Counted from the first letter of the stretch, positions 25,873 to 36,400 are shown. The stretch is DNA of 64,000 nucleotides from an uncultured Sphingobacteriaceae bacterium (GCA_946887045.1 CAMPKC010000001.1:62001-126000); one strand, 5' to 3'. Numbers and translations: made by a program. Notes: a model not told the origin generated them from the letters alone.

Positions 25873-27516
25873 TCAATTACCTGGTTTTACCGCATGTAAT
25901 GGAACTAAACTATTTAAATATTCTTCGATGTTACTATAACCATCTTTATTGCGATCCATGCTAGCGTCTGTCGCATTTTTAGGATTTAATCCATTTTTTG
26001 CTTCCCATGCATCCGGCATTCCATCGTTATCAGAATCTTTGTAAGGTGTGCCTTTGTATTCGGGATATCCACCAACCTGACTGATATCGCTTATTATTCC
26101 TTGCTTGTAAGAATCTTCTGGTAAACGGCGTTTTATAAATTCTTTTCCAACGCCTGTTTTGCCATTCTCTTTATAAAAAATCTTACCCGTTTTTACTGTT
26201 TCTACAATACGGGTATCAACAGGATCTCTTTTCGGCAAACTTGCACCAACGTTTTTGAGCACGTATTCATATGCTTCTGTCGCAGAAACTGTAGTTACTT
26301 TCGCCATTGGCAAAGGTTGATTTACACGAATGCTATCAGTATAACGTCCGGCATTTGGCATATCCTCAATCTGAATTCCGCCGTCCCAGTTATTTTTAGT
26401 TACACGTTCGTTACCTTCTACGATATTACCATTCACATAAACCTTACCATAAAGGGTTCTCTTATCAGCAGAGCGACCCGACTCTGGCTTTAAGATACGA
26501 TGACCGATTGGTTTGTCTGTTGGAGTAATAGGTCCCGGTTTATAATAGTTATTGATAAAGTTGTATAATGAATTATTATCGCCTCCATCAGCAGAACGAT
26601 TCCACCAGTTGAAAACCACGTTATTCACGAAGCCGAAATCACCGTACATCCCAATTGAAGGATTCCGGCTGATATTATTTGCCCAAAGGTTACGCATGAA
26701 TGTGCTATTCAAGCCACCAATGGTACTGCCAAACGAATGGTTATAAGTATCTAAAGCTTCAGAAAATATTGAATTTTGAATCGTGACATTTACCGTCGGG
26801 AGCTTTACTGCTTTTCCATCTTCAGTATGGTACACATGGCGATACATAGACATGTTTTCATCCAGTCCCCAGCTTGCAGAAACGTGATCTATGATAATAT
26901 TCCCCACGCCGTTTCCGCCTATTGCATCATCTCTGCGAAGGACGCCTGTTTCACCTCTCCGGAATCGCATATAACGAATCACTACATCATGAGTATCAAT
27001 CCAGATCGATTCGCCGGCAATACAAACTCCGTCTCCGGGGGCAGACTGACCCGCAATGGTAATATATGGCGCACGGATGGAGATTGGAGATTTTAATCTG
27101 ATAATGCCGGCAACATTAAACACTACGATTCTGGCACCACCCTGTTCGCAAGCTTCGCGTAAGCTACCCGGGCCGCTATCGTTTAAATTTTTTACCACAT
27201 ACACTTTTCCACCGCGCCCGCCGAAGGAATAAGCACCTCCACCTTCAGCTCCCGGAAATGCCAGAACAGGTGATTGGGGAAGATCTGATGGTTTGGCCGC
27301 CCAGGGAATAAATGGTTTGCCATTTTTTGCATCCGCCTCAATTCGAGGCAAGGCTTTTTGCCAGGCAAGATCCGACAAGTTTTTTACTTGGTTTAAAGCT
27401 ACCTCACCTTCCTTTTCCAAAGCAGGCGGAATAGTAGGATATTGAGCCGAGGCTGCAAAACAAAAAGTGAATAAAACAGCAAAGCTTATCCGGGTTTTAT
27501 ATAAGATATCTATCAT
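25873..27516 (-). CDS. PL1-family pectate lyase with C-terminal calcium-binding repeat (paralogue A)
   Basis: A 547-residue secreted lyase (signal peptide ending SAAQ/ASAQ near residue 24). The PL1 beta-helix starts with AFPGAEGGGAYSFGGRGG and SGPGSLREACEQGGARIVVF; VIRYMRFRRGE, RRDDAIGG, NIIIDHVSASWGLDENMS and AGQSAPGDGVC are conserved helix turns, and the RFRRGE/RDDA segment probably supplies the catalytic Arg and Ca2+-binding acids. The C-terminus has a thrombospondin-type-3/dockerin-like Ca2+ motif (DSDNDGMPDAWE, DRNKDGYSNIEEYLNSLV). It should cleave homogalacturonan by beta-elimination. It is the first gene of the long left operon and has its own conserved promoter at 27635-27698. Confidence 0.92.
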   Translation of the reverse strand: MIDILYKTRISFAVLFTFCFAASAQYPTIPPALEKEGEVALNQVKNLSDLAWQKALPRIEADAKNGKPFIPWAAKPSDLPQSPVLAFPGAEGGGAYSFGGRGGKVYVVKNLNDSGPGSLREACEQGGARIVVFNVAGIIRLKSPISIRAPYITIAGQSAPGDGVCIAGESIWIDTHDVVIRYMRFRRGETGVLRRDDAIGGNGVGNIIIDHVSASWGLDENMSMYRHVYHTEDGKAVKLPTVNVTIQNSIFSEALDTYNHSFGSTIGGLNSTFMRNLWANNISRNPSIGMYGDFGFVNNVVFNWWNRSADGGDNNSLYNFINNYYKPGPITPTDKPIGHRILKPESGRSADKRTLYGKVYVNGNIVEGNERVTKNNWDGGIQIEDMPNAGRYTDSIRVNQPLPMAKVTTVSATEAYEYVLKNVGASLPKRDPVDTRIVETVKTGKIFYKENGKTGVGKEFIKRRLPEDSYKQGIISDISQVGGYPEYKGTPYKDSDNDGMPDAWEAKNGLNPKNATDASMDRNKDGYSNIEEYLNSLVPLHAVKPGN

Positions 27517-27634
27517 AAAATTCGTCTCTTTTTTTTAAAAAATTGAAAGAACAATCCGGCTCAGCCGCAAAGCAATGGTTTAAAGCAATGTATTATCCTT
27601 GGCTATAATTATGATTAGAAGATATAAACTAATA

Positions 27635-27698
27635 CAAAAATAGGCTTATAGTGCTCAATATCCTGTATTATTTTCTCCAGCTATTATAGTATATTATC
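27635..27698 (-). promoter_or_regulatory. Conserved regulon promoter, site 1 (upstream of pectate lyase A operon)
   Basis: On the minus strand a perfect -7 box TATTTTTG (27642-27635) lies about 119 bp before the ATG. No -33 TTG is properly spaced. The 32-bp conserved element occupies 27667-27698 (ATTATTTTCTCCAG ... TATAGTATATTATC in plus orientation), 52 bp from the -7 box to the terminal TTATC. It is the same arrangement as at six other operon heads in this window. Confidence 0.75.
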
Positions 27699-27830
27699 TA
27701 CACGCACTACTGATAGGTTAAAATTGAAAAGTCAAAATCAAAAAACACCAGCACCTTATAATCGAGGCAATAGCCAGGATTTAACTGCCCAACAGGATTA
27801 ATCTAACATTAGTAGAAAATGGATTTGAAA

Positions 27831-27858
27831 GAAAAAAAAGGGAGTAGCCATACTCCCT
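27831..27858 (-). terminator. Intrinsic terminator after pectate lyase B
   Basis: On the minus strand AGGGAGTA-TGGC-TACTCCCT is followed by eight Ts. The stem is perfect (8 bp) and begins 27 bp after the stop of the 27886-29553 gene. It separates the DUF3826/lyase B unit from the promoter of the next operon. The remaining sequence of the 27517-27885 gap holds the site-1 promoter and no other recognisable feature. Confidence 0.9.
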
Positions 27859-27885
27859 AATTTACCTACTAACCAATCAAAATTT

Positions 27886-29553
27886 TTAAGGCTTTACTGT
27901 AGCAACAGCTACTACACTATTCAGAAAATCTTCTATGTTAGTATAGCCATCGTTATTCTTATCCGCACTGGCATCAGATGCATCATTCGAATTTAAGCCA
28001 TTTTTAGATTCCCACTCATCAGGCATACCATCATTATCAGAATCTTTGTACGCTTTACCTTTATATTTCGGATATCCTCCAACCTGGCTGATATCAGTAA
28101 TAATTCCACCTTTATAGGAGTCTTTGGGCAACCTGCGGTGTTTGAAATCAGTTTCAGGAAGCTTAACATTCTTTTTGTAATCGATCTTTCCGGTTCTAAC
28201 CTGCTCTACAATGCGGATATCAACAGGATCCCTTTTTGGTAAAGAAGCACCTGCATTATTTAACACAAAGTTGTAAGCCTGCTGGGTTGGAAGTATAGTT
28301 ATCGGAGGCATAGGCATCGGTTTTTTAACCCTCATTGCCGCAAAGTATGTCTTTGCCTTATCGTAGCTCATTAACTCGCCATCTTTACCTTCAACCTGAA
28401 TTCCGCCATTCCAATTGTCCTGAGTAACCTTATCATTACCTTCAACTATATTTCCCTCTACATAAGCTCTTCCGAACACAACATAAGGAAGTTTGCTCCG
28501 CCCTGATTCTGGTTTTAATATACGATAACTGATAGGCTGATCTAAAGGCGTTAGTGGACCTGGCTTATAGTAATTATTGATGATATTGTACATGGCTGTA
28601 TAATCGCCACCATCTGTGGATCGATGCACCCAGTTAAATACAACATTATTCGCAAAATTGAATATCCCGTTCCAACCGATAGAAGGATTACGGGCAGCAT
28701 TGTCAGCCCAAAGATTACGCATGAAGGTGGCATTTTCTCCCCCAAGAGTACTTCCGAATGCGTGATTCCAGGTATCCAATGCTTCAGAAAAAATCGAGTT
28801 TTGGATAGTGATATTTACTGTTCCCAGTTTATCTTCAACTTTACCGGTGCTGTCGTTGTACATGTGGCGATACATAGACATATTCTCGTCTAATCCCCAG
28901 CTTGCAGAAACGTGATCGATCATAATATTTCCGATCGGATTCCCTCCAATGGCATCATCACGACGACCAACAAAAGTTTCACCTCTTCTGAACCGCATAT
29001 AACGGATAATTACATCATGTGTATTGATCCATACTGATTCTCCCGCAACACATACCCCATCGCCCGGAGCAGTTTGTCCGGCTATAGTTATATAGGGAGC
29101 ACGGATAATTAAAGGAGTTTTTATACGAATGATACCAGCAACATTAAAAACAACCGTACGTGCACCACCCTGCTCGCAGGCCTCCCTTAATGTTCCGGGA
29201 CCGCTATCGGCAAGACTGGTAACTACTATCACCTTTCCGCCACGGCCTCCAAAAGAGTAAGCACCGCCACCTTCTGCACCTGGAAACGCTACAATATCAG
29301 CCTGAGGCAAATCGTACGGTCTGCCCGCCCATGGAATATAAGGCTTTCCTGCTTTTGCTTCCTGCTCGATAATAGGAAGCGCCTTTTGCCATGCAATTTC
29401 CGATTGACGAAAAGCTTCATCCATCATTTGTTTGGTTGCACGCGAAACCTCGTCCGGTATGCTTGGGTATTGCGCCGATGCTGTATGGATTAAACCCAAT
29501 ACCAAAACAGGCAATAATAACCGTCTTAAATTATTCTTCATTCTCTGAATCAT
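27886..29553 (-). CDS. PL1-family pectate lyase with C-terminal calcium-binding repeat (paralogue B)
   Basis: A 555-residue close paralogue of the lyase at 25873-27516, with the same architecture: signal peptide (MKNNLRRLLLPVLVLGLIHT, SAQ), PL1 helix (AFPGAEGGGAYSFGGRGG, CEQGGARTVVF, RYMRFRRGETFVGRRDDA, DHVSASWGLDENMS) and a C-terminal DSDNDGMPDEWE ... DKNNDGYTNIEDFLNS Ca2+ segment. The ATG at 29553 and one at 29541 are both possible; the latter gives a more typical signal peptide. It is transcribed with the double-DUF3826 gene 17 bp upstream and ends at a strong terminator. Two separately promoted paralogues may differ in methylation preference or location. Confidence 0.92.
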   Translation of the reverse strand: MIQRMKNNLRRLLLPVLVLGLIHTASAQYPSIPDEVSRATKQMMDEAFRQSEIAWQKALPIIEQEAKAGKPYIPWAGRPYDLPQADIVAFPGAEGGGAYSFGGRGGKVIVVTSLADSGPGTLREACEQGGARTVVFNVAGIIRIKTPLIIRAPYITIAGQTAPGDGVCVAGESVWINTHDVIIRYMRFRRGETFVGRRDDAIGGNPIGNIMIDHVSASWGLDENMSMYRHMYNDSTGKVEDKLGTVNITIQNSIFSEALDTWNHAFGSTLGGENATFMRNLWADNAARNPSIGWNGIFNFANNVVFNWVHRSTDGGDYTAMYNIINNYYKPGPLTPLDQPISYRILKPESGRSKLPYVVFGRAYVEGNIVEGNDKVTQDNWNGGIQVEGKDGELMSYDKAKTYFAAMRVKKPMPMPPITILPTQQAYNFVLNNAGASLPKRDPVDIRIVEQVRTGKIDYKKNVKLPETDFKHRRLPKDSYKGGIITDISQVGGYPKYKGKAYKDSDNDGMPDEWESKNGLNSNDASDASADKNNDGYTNIEDFLNSVVAVATVKP

Positions 29554-29570
29554 TTCTTTTAAGGTTAAAC

Positions 29571-30764
29571 TTATTTTATATTATTAGTTGTGTGTTTCTC
29601 TAATTCTTCGGTGGCTTTTCTTAGGTTATAACCTTCTTTAGCAAGATAGTTATTAGCCCTGCCACGATATTTCGCAAACCATTGGTTCCGATCTTTGCCG
29701 GTTAAAACATTCATCGCATTTTCCCTGGCTTCGACTAAGTAATCATACACCTTTTTCTTTTGTACTTCAGTCATATTCGGCAGCAGAGCCTGAAATTTTG
29801 TGTACTCTTTCTGAAGACCATGTGTGGTCATTTCATCTTTAACAACTTCAATTTGATCATTGCTGATGTATTCTGAAAGTTTGGCCAGGTATATTGAACG
29901 TTGGTTGTCGAGTCTTTGCTTTGCATCAGCCCATGCATCTGTTATTGCTTTGTCTTTTTCCTCTTTAGCTATCTGCTGATTATCTATTTCAGCTAATTTT
30001 GCAGTCCTGGCATTTTGAATTTCTTCAAGTTTCTGATACTGATGCGCAACAAGGTTTCGAACCGATTCCCTCTTTGCTTTATCATTTAAGTTCAGCGCAG
30101 AAACTACATTGGCCGCTTGAGTAATTGCTATAGTTTGAGCGGCAGTATCGCGCCTCTTGGCCCAATCTGCGCTTTCCTTCTTCATGTCGTATCCCTCAGC
30201 AGCAAGAAAGTTCGTAATCTTACCCTTGTATTTTCCAAACCATGCGTGCTTTTCGTGCGACGAGCCGCCATCCATGGCTAATTCCCTGGCCTCAACCAGA
30301 AAAGCCAGTATTTTTTCCTGTTGTTGTGTACTGAGGTACGGATTCTGCAATAAATAATTAGCGAACGTAAGCGGAACCACATTATAGGTCATTCCATCTT
30401 TAACTTTCTCTATGTGCGCAGGATCCAGATCTTTTGAAAGCTTTTTAAGATAGGCAATGTGTAGTGTACGAATATCCGAATCTGCTTTCTTTTTAAAGCT
30501 TTCTATTTTAGTTTTAGAATTGGCATCGCCCTCTAAACCTTTTATCTTATTATCTCTTTCTGTTTGAATTTTGTTTAGATTGATATATTGATCTGCGATG
30601 TAATCTCTTACCCGAAGGGCTTTCTTAGCATCAGCAATGCCCAGTGCCGGAACAATTTTGTCTGCTCGTTCGATAGCAACATCTTTATAAGACTGGGCCT
30701 GCAGCAGTGTTACAGATAAAACTAGGAACATTGTTGAAATCGCAAACAGTTTATAATATTTCAT
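29571..30764 (-). CDS. Secreted protein with two tandem DUF3826 domains (copy 2)
   Basis: A 397-residue protein; the ATG at 30764 is chosen over the GTG two codons upstream and opens a signal peptide (MKYYKLFAISTMFLVLSVTL, then LQAQ). The chain is an internal duplication: residues about 30-205 and 215-390 both carry an IVxALxxxDxxK start, a YxxLxxIQxxR helix, VKDxMTxG/xxxPLTF-like stretch, YL(V)EAREzAMD-type helix and a WFxKYxGxxNNFLxAEGYxxxK ending (for example HAWFGKYKGKITNFLAAEG and NQWFAKYRGRANNYLAKEG). It is helical, Lys/Asn rich and probably periplasmic. Function is unknown. It heads a two-gene operon with pectate lyase B, with its own conserved promoter at 30873-30937. Confidence 0.85.
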   Translation of the reverse strand: MKYYKLFAISTMFLVLSVTLLQAQSYKDVAIERADKIVPALGIADAKKALRVRDYIADQYINLNKIQTERDNKIKGLEGDANSKTKIESFKKKADSDIRTLHIAYLKKLSKDLDPAHIEKVKDGMTYNVVPLTFANYLLQNPYLSTQQQEKILAFLVEARELAMDGGSSHEKHAWFGKYKGKITNFLAAEGYDMKKESADWAKRRDTAAQTIAITQAANVVSALNLNDKAKRESVRNLVAHQYQKLEEIQNARTAKLAEIDNQQIAKEEKDKAITDAWADAKQRLDNQRSIYLAKLSEYISNDQIEVVKDEMTTHGLQKEYTKFQALLPNMTEVQKKKVYDYLVEARENAMNVLTGKDRNQWFAKYRGRANNYLAKEGYNLRKATEELEKHTTNNIK

Positions 30765-30872
30765 TATCACAAGGGTTTATTATTGGTTACAAATTCGACT
30801 AAGCCTGGCGCTAAACTTCTTTAGAAAAATCATGGCGTAACCGATATTTATTGGCACTTAAATGATTACAAT

Positions 30873-30937
30873 CAAATATGAAAATAATTGCGGCTTATTA
30901 AATATAGGATTTTTGCCTTGTTTTATAGGATATTATC
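30873..30937 (-). promoter_or_regulatory. Conserved regulon promoter, site 2 (upstream of double-DUF3826 gene)
   Basis: The -7 box is CATATTTG (30880-30873 on the minus strand; one mismatch to TAnnTTTG). The 32-bp element is at 30906-30937, ending TATAGGATATTATC in plus orientation, exactly 53 bp from the -7 box to the terminal TTATC. The left half is the least conserved of the set (AGGATTTTTGCCTTG). Confidence 0.7.
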
Positions 30938-31045
30938 AAAGGGACGAAACGGAAGATTCATGTCTCAATTATGTTACAGACGCAGAAGATAGACTAAATG
31001 AAGATTATAGGGCATTATGAAACTTAAGTTCATCATAATATTATA

Positions 31046-31080
31046 CAAAAAAGACATCCTTTGAAAGGATGTCTTTTTTG
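31046..31080. terminator. Orphan bidirectional hairpin terminator
   Basis: AAAAAAGACATCCTTT and its perfect complement (31047-31062 and 31064-31079) form a 16-bp inverted repeat flanked by A/T runs, so it can terminate on either strand. No intact gene ends here. Upstream on the minus strand is only a short decayed coding stretch, suggesting the terminator of a lost gene. Confidence 0.75.
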
Positions 31081-31365
31081 TATATAAAGTTCAATTAGTA
31101 TCCTTCATCATTTTGATATAAGTACTTGTGTCAATCACGACACGATACCAGTAAATGCATCGTTTCTTACTCTAAAGCTATAATAATTATCTCCGCAAAT
31201 ACCAAAATCAAAACCATTATAAGGAAGTAATTGCTGTCAAACCCAATCGTATACATTCCCCGAGGCAAATCGCGCAAAATGTTTAGCAGACGTTCGATTA
31301 TATGGAAGGCAAAATAGAGGCTTATAGGATTTATCCCTGGAATTGCGGTAGAAAAGCCTATAAAT
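31081..31365 (-). other. Possible decayed gene end between two terminators
   Basis: This 285-bp stretch sits between the orphan terminator and the susD1 terminator. On the minus strand short open fragments are seen: one ends NYYSFRVRNDAFTGIVS-stop and another, 30 bp later in a different frame, ends KYLYQNDEGY-stop just before the orphan terminator. The latter resembles typical SusD C-termini. I cannot match it to a family; it may be a remnant of a deleted SusD-like or other gene. Confidence 0.3.
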
Positions 31366-31402
31366 AAAAATCGGCACTTCCAGAAAAGAAGTGCCGATTT
31401 TT
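31366..31402 (-). terminator. Intrinsic terminator of the susCD1 unit
   Basis: A perfect 15-bp stem (AAAAATCGGCACTTC and GAAGTGCCGATTTTT) with a 7-nt loop lies 36 bp beyond the susD1 stop. It ends in five Ts on the minus strand. Confidence 0.9.
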
Positions 31403-31437
31403 AAACTTTACGAATAATTCGTCTACAGTACTATCTG

Positions 31438-33441
31438 TTATTGCAATGGATCGAAGGAACCCGCACCATTCACACTATTCCAGCCCTGAGTTTGTTCAAG
31501 GTACGGTGAAACATCCAAAATACTTTTGTGTATACCAAAGAAATAATATTCTTTATACCATGTAAACTTCCAGTTATTGGTGGTTGGATCCAGGTTATCT
31601 TTTTCAATAACCACAAAGTGATTATCGTACAGATAGTCTAAATACTGGTCGTATGTTGTAATGCCTGACGGGAAAGTAGCCGGCTCTCGCTCGATTACCG
31701 GAGCAGCAGTGCCTGTTTTAATCATAGGATCAGGAGTTCCATTATATCTTGTTCCGTCAGCTTTTTTCACGTAGATCCAGATTCCGGTTCTTCGAGTTTC
31801 ATTCAGAGGATCCATTCCCAAACGAGTTAGGGTACCGAACTCATCATCAAATAGCATCCAACGACGCATATCCCAGAAGCGTTTTCCTTCAAATGCAAAC
31901 TCGATTTTTCTTTCGTTAAGTACTGCAGCAAAGTGTTGATCCCGAGTCACAACATCACTTAATCCGTAAGAACCATCTAAGTTCTGAACTCCTGCACGCT
32001 CTCTTATCGATGTAATTAAAGTTAAGCCTTCAGAAAGCTTATCTATACCAATTGCTGATTCTGCCAAGTTTAAAACGACTTCAGCGAATCGTAATTCCAT
32101 AAAGTCTGTGCCGCTATAGGCAAAGTCTCCACGTGAGTTACTCGCCGCGGGATTGGTACCCTTTCTTACGTAAATTCCACTACTATTCGCTCCCTTAGTT
32201 TCAGTAGTTTTATCGGGCGTAGTTTTACTCGCTGACGAAAACCAGCTGTAAGTCCAAAGTCTGTAATTCTTATTTTCATTATACGGCCAAAGTGCCCCAT
32301 TGTAGGAAAATGTCTTATAAAATCTTGGATCTCTGTTTTTATAAAACTTGTTTGGATCGTATGTATAGGTTGAGCTTTCCCTCTTTTTACCATCCCTCAT
32401 AGGGAAGGCGTCCATAATCTGCTTAGTAGGTGATAAAGATCCGGCTCCTGTAATCTCCCTGGGACGAGCAGCCTGTTCCCAACCATTATTTTTCTGCACC
32501 TGATCAGAAATCACACTGTTAAATCCGGTTATTAAAACAGCCTCAGGATTGTTATACTCCTCAAACCACATTTTTTCCCATGCCGCAGCATCAGCTAAAC
32601 TTCCTTTCTTGTACAGTCCGAATCCATTTGCCTCTAACAAAGTTTTTGCAGCAAGATTCGCATCATAAGCTCTTTGCCAGCGGGTTTTATCGTCGTTACG
32701 ATTAAACAGAGGACTTGCCCAGGTTAGAAGAACTCTACCCTTAAAGGCAGCAGCAGCTCCACTTGTAATCCTCCCCCAGTCTTCACTTGCTCCCCATTTA
32801 GGAGGAAGTAATGTCATGGCTGCATCCAAATCTGTAACTACTTGATCTATAACTTCAGAAGATTTACTTCGTGGCACTTCAATTGACGCGTCGCCATCCG
32901 TCACTATTGGATTTTGAGGCTCCAATATTATAGGAACTCCTCCATATAATCTTACCAAATCAAAATATTGAAAAGCTCGCCAAAAAAGCATCTGCCCCTT
33001 AAGTTCCTTTCGTAGGTTTTCTGACAAACCATATTTATCAATTTCAGCTAAGAAGATATTGATCTGCTTTATTCGGGTATAGGGATTATTTTTAGGACCT
33101 CCTGTCGGCAGTTTTTCTCCGAAATACTTTAAAGCATGATTTTGATTATAATTAATTGATGGCCATGGCCTATTCCAATCTGTTTGGCCTGCAAATTCCT
33201 CCGTTGTTCTGGAGAAGGCATCGCCGTTGACTGCTATTTCCCAGGTAAATGCTTGAGCATTGTCGCCTGGCTGAAATGAGTAATACATATAATCCACGTA
33301 TGCCTGAGCAAGAATTGGATCTTTAAATACTTCTTCGTTGACTCCATTTAAGTCACGCTTTTCTTCCAGGAAGTCTTTCTTACAGCTCGCCGTAACTATA
33401 AGAAGAGAGGCAAAGAACCATATTATTTTATTTCTGTTCAT
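31438..33441 (-). CDS. susD: SusD/RagB-family outer-membrane lipoprotein, pair 1
   Basis: A 667-residue lipoprotein (LIVTASC, Cys20, followed by the acidic-rich surface export signal KKDFLEE). It shows SusD hallmarks: LSENLRKELKGQMLFWRAF and YFDLVRLYGGVPIILEPQNP near residues 140-175, VIDQVVTDLDAAMTLLPPKW at about 200, and C-terminal VLNERKIEFAFEGKRFWDMRRW. SusD proteins bind the target glycan and form the lid of the SusC transporter on the cell surface. The gene follows susC1 by 11 bp and ends at a strong terminator. The glycan bound is presumably a pectin oligosaccharide from context. Confidence 0.95.
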   Translation of the reverse strand: MNRNKIIWFFASLLIVTASCKKDFLEEKRDLNGVNEEVFKDPILAQAYVDYMYYSFQPGDNAQAFTWEIAVNGDAFSRTTEEFAGQTDWNRPWPSINYNQNHALKYFGEKLPTGGPKNNPYTRIKQINIFLAEIDKYGLSENLRKELKGQMLFWRAFQYFDLVRLYGGVPIILEPQNPIVTDGDASIEVPRSKSSEVIDQVVTDLDAAMTLLPPKWGASEDWGRITSGAAAAFKGRVLLTWASPLFNRNDDKTRWQRAYDANLAAKTLLEANGFGLYKKGSLADAAAWEKMWFEEYNNPEAVLITGFNSVISDQVQKNNGWEQAARPREITGAGSLSPTKQIMDAFPMRDGKKRESSTYTYDPNKFYKNRDPRFYKTFSYNGALWPYNENKNYRLWTYSWFSSASKTTPDKTTETKGANSSGIYVRKGTNPAASNSRGDFAYSGTDFMELRFAEVVLNLAESAIGIDKLSEGLTLITSIRERAGVQNLDGSYGLSDVVTRDQHFAAVLNERKIEFAFEGKRFWDMRRWMLFDDEFGTLTRLGMDPLNETRRTGIWIYVKKADGTRYNGTPDPMIKTGTAAPVIEREPATFPSGITTYDQYLDYLYDNHFVVIEKDNLDPTTNNWKFTWYKEYYFFGIHKSILDVSPYLEQTQGWNSVNGAGSFDPLQ

Positions 33442-33452
33442 AATTTCTAAAT

Positions 33453-36400
33453 CTATAGTGAAAGATTAATACCTAAAGAGAATGTTCTCAAAGCAGGGAA
33501 TGCATCCCAGCTACCTTCAGAATCTTTATAATCAAAAGGATTATAAAAATTAATAGGATTAACACCTGTAAACACAAGACGTGCGTTATTGACATGCAAC
33601 TTATCTGAGATCTTTTTAGGTAAGCTATAATTCAAATTAAAGTTTCTCATTCTCATTCTAAATGAGCTTACTCTCCAGAATTCTGAAGTGGGATTCAAGC
33701 TGATATCTTCGTTATGAGGATTTGGATATCTTCCGCCTGGATTTAACTCCGGGTCATAAATATCATTCCAGTAAGCAGGAACACTTTGATAGATCCTGCT
33801 GATATTCTGATGTAAAGGCTTTCTGGCATCAATCTCAGACCATCCGCCAAATGAACCACCTATTGCACTATCAAAACTAAATCCTTTATAGCCAAACCTC
33901 AGGGTTATCCCGAAACCATAATGATTATCAGCTTTTTTCGCCAATAGAACCTGATCGTTTTCATCTACAATACCATCCGGTGCGGCAAAAGAACCATCAG
34001 CTTGTAAAGGACCTCTCACATCTCTGTAATATAACATTCCAGGTTTTAGCTGATCCGCTTCTACATCATGCACCTCTGTGATATTATATTGTTGCACATA
34101 GCTATCGATTTCTTCCTGGCTTTTGAACATCCCCAAATAGTCATATCCCCACTGGCCGATGTCCGTAGATTTTCCAGGTTGAGGCATCCAAGGATAATTC
34201 ACATCACTATCGTTAAAGTTTCCTTTATGTTGCTTATTGTCGTACCATGAGAAACGGGTGTCAATTCCATATCTGAAATCTTTTCCAAGATTATCACTCC
34301 AGCCTAAACCTATTTCATATCCAAAGAAATCTACAGCTCCAAAATTTACGGAAGCAACACTTCCACCAACTGTAACAGGAACATTGGCTGTTCTTTCGAT
34401 TAGCATGTTAGTTCCTTTATTATAAAAGGCTTCAATTGTAGTAGAAAGACGCGAGTCAAGAAAACGAGCATCTAAACCTAAGTTTTGTTTGAATTCGTCA
34501 CTCCAGGTTGCATCGCGGTTTGGAGATGCTTCCATCTTCATTCCTATGCTTGCTGATTCATTATCTTTCCCACCAAATACAGCGCCCTTACCCTGCTGAT
34601 AAGTGTAACGTTGTCTCCATAACCACGGCTTGGTATCATCTCTTCCCAATAAACCAACTGAATATCTTAATTTCAAGAAATTAATCGCCGGTACTTTGAA
34701 AAAGCTTTCTTCAGAAACTACCCAGCCTAAGCCAACTGAATAAAACCGCCCCCAATAATTTTCCGGAGCGAATTTGGTAGATGCATCACTTCGAAAAACT
34801 ACATCAGCTAAATATTTATTTGCATAATCGTAGTGGGCACGTCCAACATACCCTAAGGTTCCGGACTCGTTTCCAGCACTTTTTCCCTCATATTCTCCGA
34901 ATGCAGTATTTAGTTCGCCATTTGTAGTCAATGTCGGATCAAACCTCCAAACATCCTCTTGAGAAGATTCAGCTTCAGAACGTTCAACAGTAAGGAAACC
35001 ACTTACATTGTGCTGGCCGAATTGACGGTTATAATTTGCTGATAGATTTGCCTGATAAGATAAGCTATGACGATTTGAGAAATATAAACGATTTCCATTT
35101 TCATAATTTCTAACCGTACTTGAAGCATCAGAGTTAATTATATGCGCTGTACCAAAATCGTATATATCAAATCTGGTTCCTACCTGTGTCCCTCTGGATG
35201 AACCTAAATTTCTAGCATACGAAGCCCTCGCCTTCAATCCTTTAACAAAAGGCAATTCGTATTCAGCATACAGATTAAAGGTTGTTGTTCTGTCATTACC
35301 CGTTGCAAGATTATTCAGATCGGTAATTGCATAATAATTATAACGCGACAAAGCATCACTTCCCGGAAGTTTAACAGGTTTCCCATCCACATAATAAGGA
35401 ACATATTGAGGGGCACGAAGCAAGTTCCTGTAATCATTTTCTTCCTGCTCACCACCTATTTTATTAAACGTCTTGGTCAGGTCATCAAACGTGCCGGAAA
35501 CTTGTAAACCAGCCTTTAGGTTAGAGAGCACATTTACATCTGCACCAGCCCTGAAGGTCCATTTATTGTAATCCAAACTACCTAAATTACCATCCTGTGT
35601 GTAATAAGACACGTTAGCAAAATACGTAGAGCGATCCGCGCCTCCGCTTACATTGAAAGTATGGCGCATGTTGGATGCTGAAGTCCAGGCATCGTCCAGC
35701 CAATCAGTGTTGTTAGCTTTAAAATACTCTAATTCCTCAGCTGTAAAAACGTTATCAACAGTACTCCTATTCGAACCATAAGCACCATTTCTGATATTCA
35801 TATATTGCCCAAACTCATATCCTGTTAACATTTTTGTCCGGTATGCCTCATCGTTTATAGCGAATGAACTACTGTAACTAACTCGTGGTTTACCAATCTT
35901 ACCCCGTTTAGTTTGAACAATAACGGCACCATTTGCCGCACGGGAACCATAAATAGCCGCCGCAGCATCCTTTAAAATGGAAATGCTTTCTACTTCTGAA
36001 GGATCAAGATTATTAAAAAGTGTATTATCAGGCACGCCTTGGGCATCTACTTGTATTACATCATCAATAATGTATAAAGGCGAATTGCTCCCATCTTTTG
36101 ATAATGTTAAAGGATTTCTTACTGTCAACTGAGCTGTTGAGCCAGGACGAGAAGTACCTCCAGAAACCGACAAACCTAATATTCTGCTAGCCAATGCCGC
36201 ACCTAGGTTACCTAAAGGCAAATCCTCGATTTCCTTTGCATCCAAAACATCAATTGCACCAGTAGAAGCACCCTTTGTTGTTGTACCACCATAACCTGTT
36301 ACGATAACTGTTTCTAAAGAATTTATATCTTCTGCAAGTTTAACAGTGAACGAAGTTTGACCCTTTACCGGAATCTCCTGAGTCTTAAATCCAATAAAAC

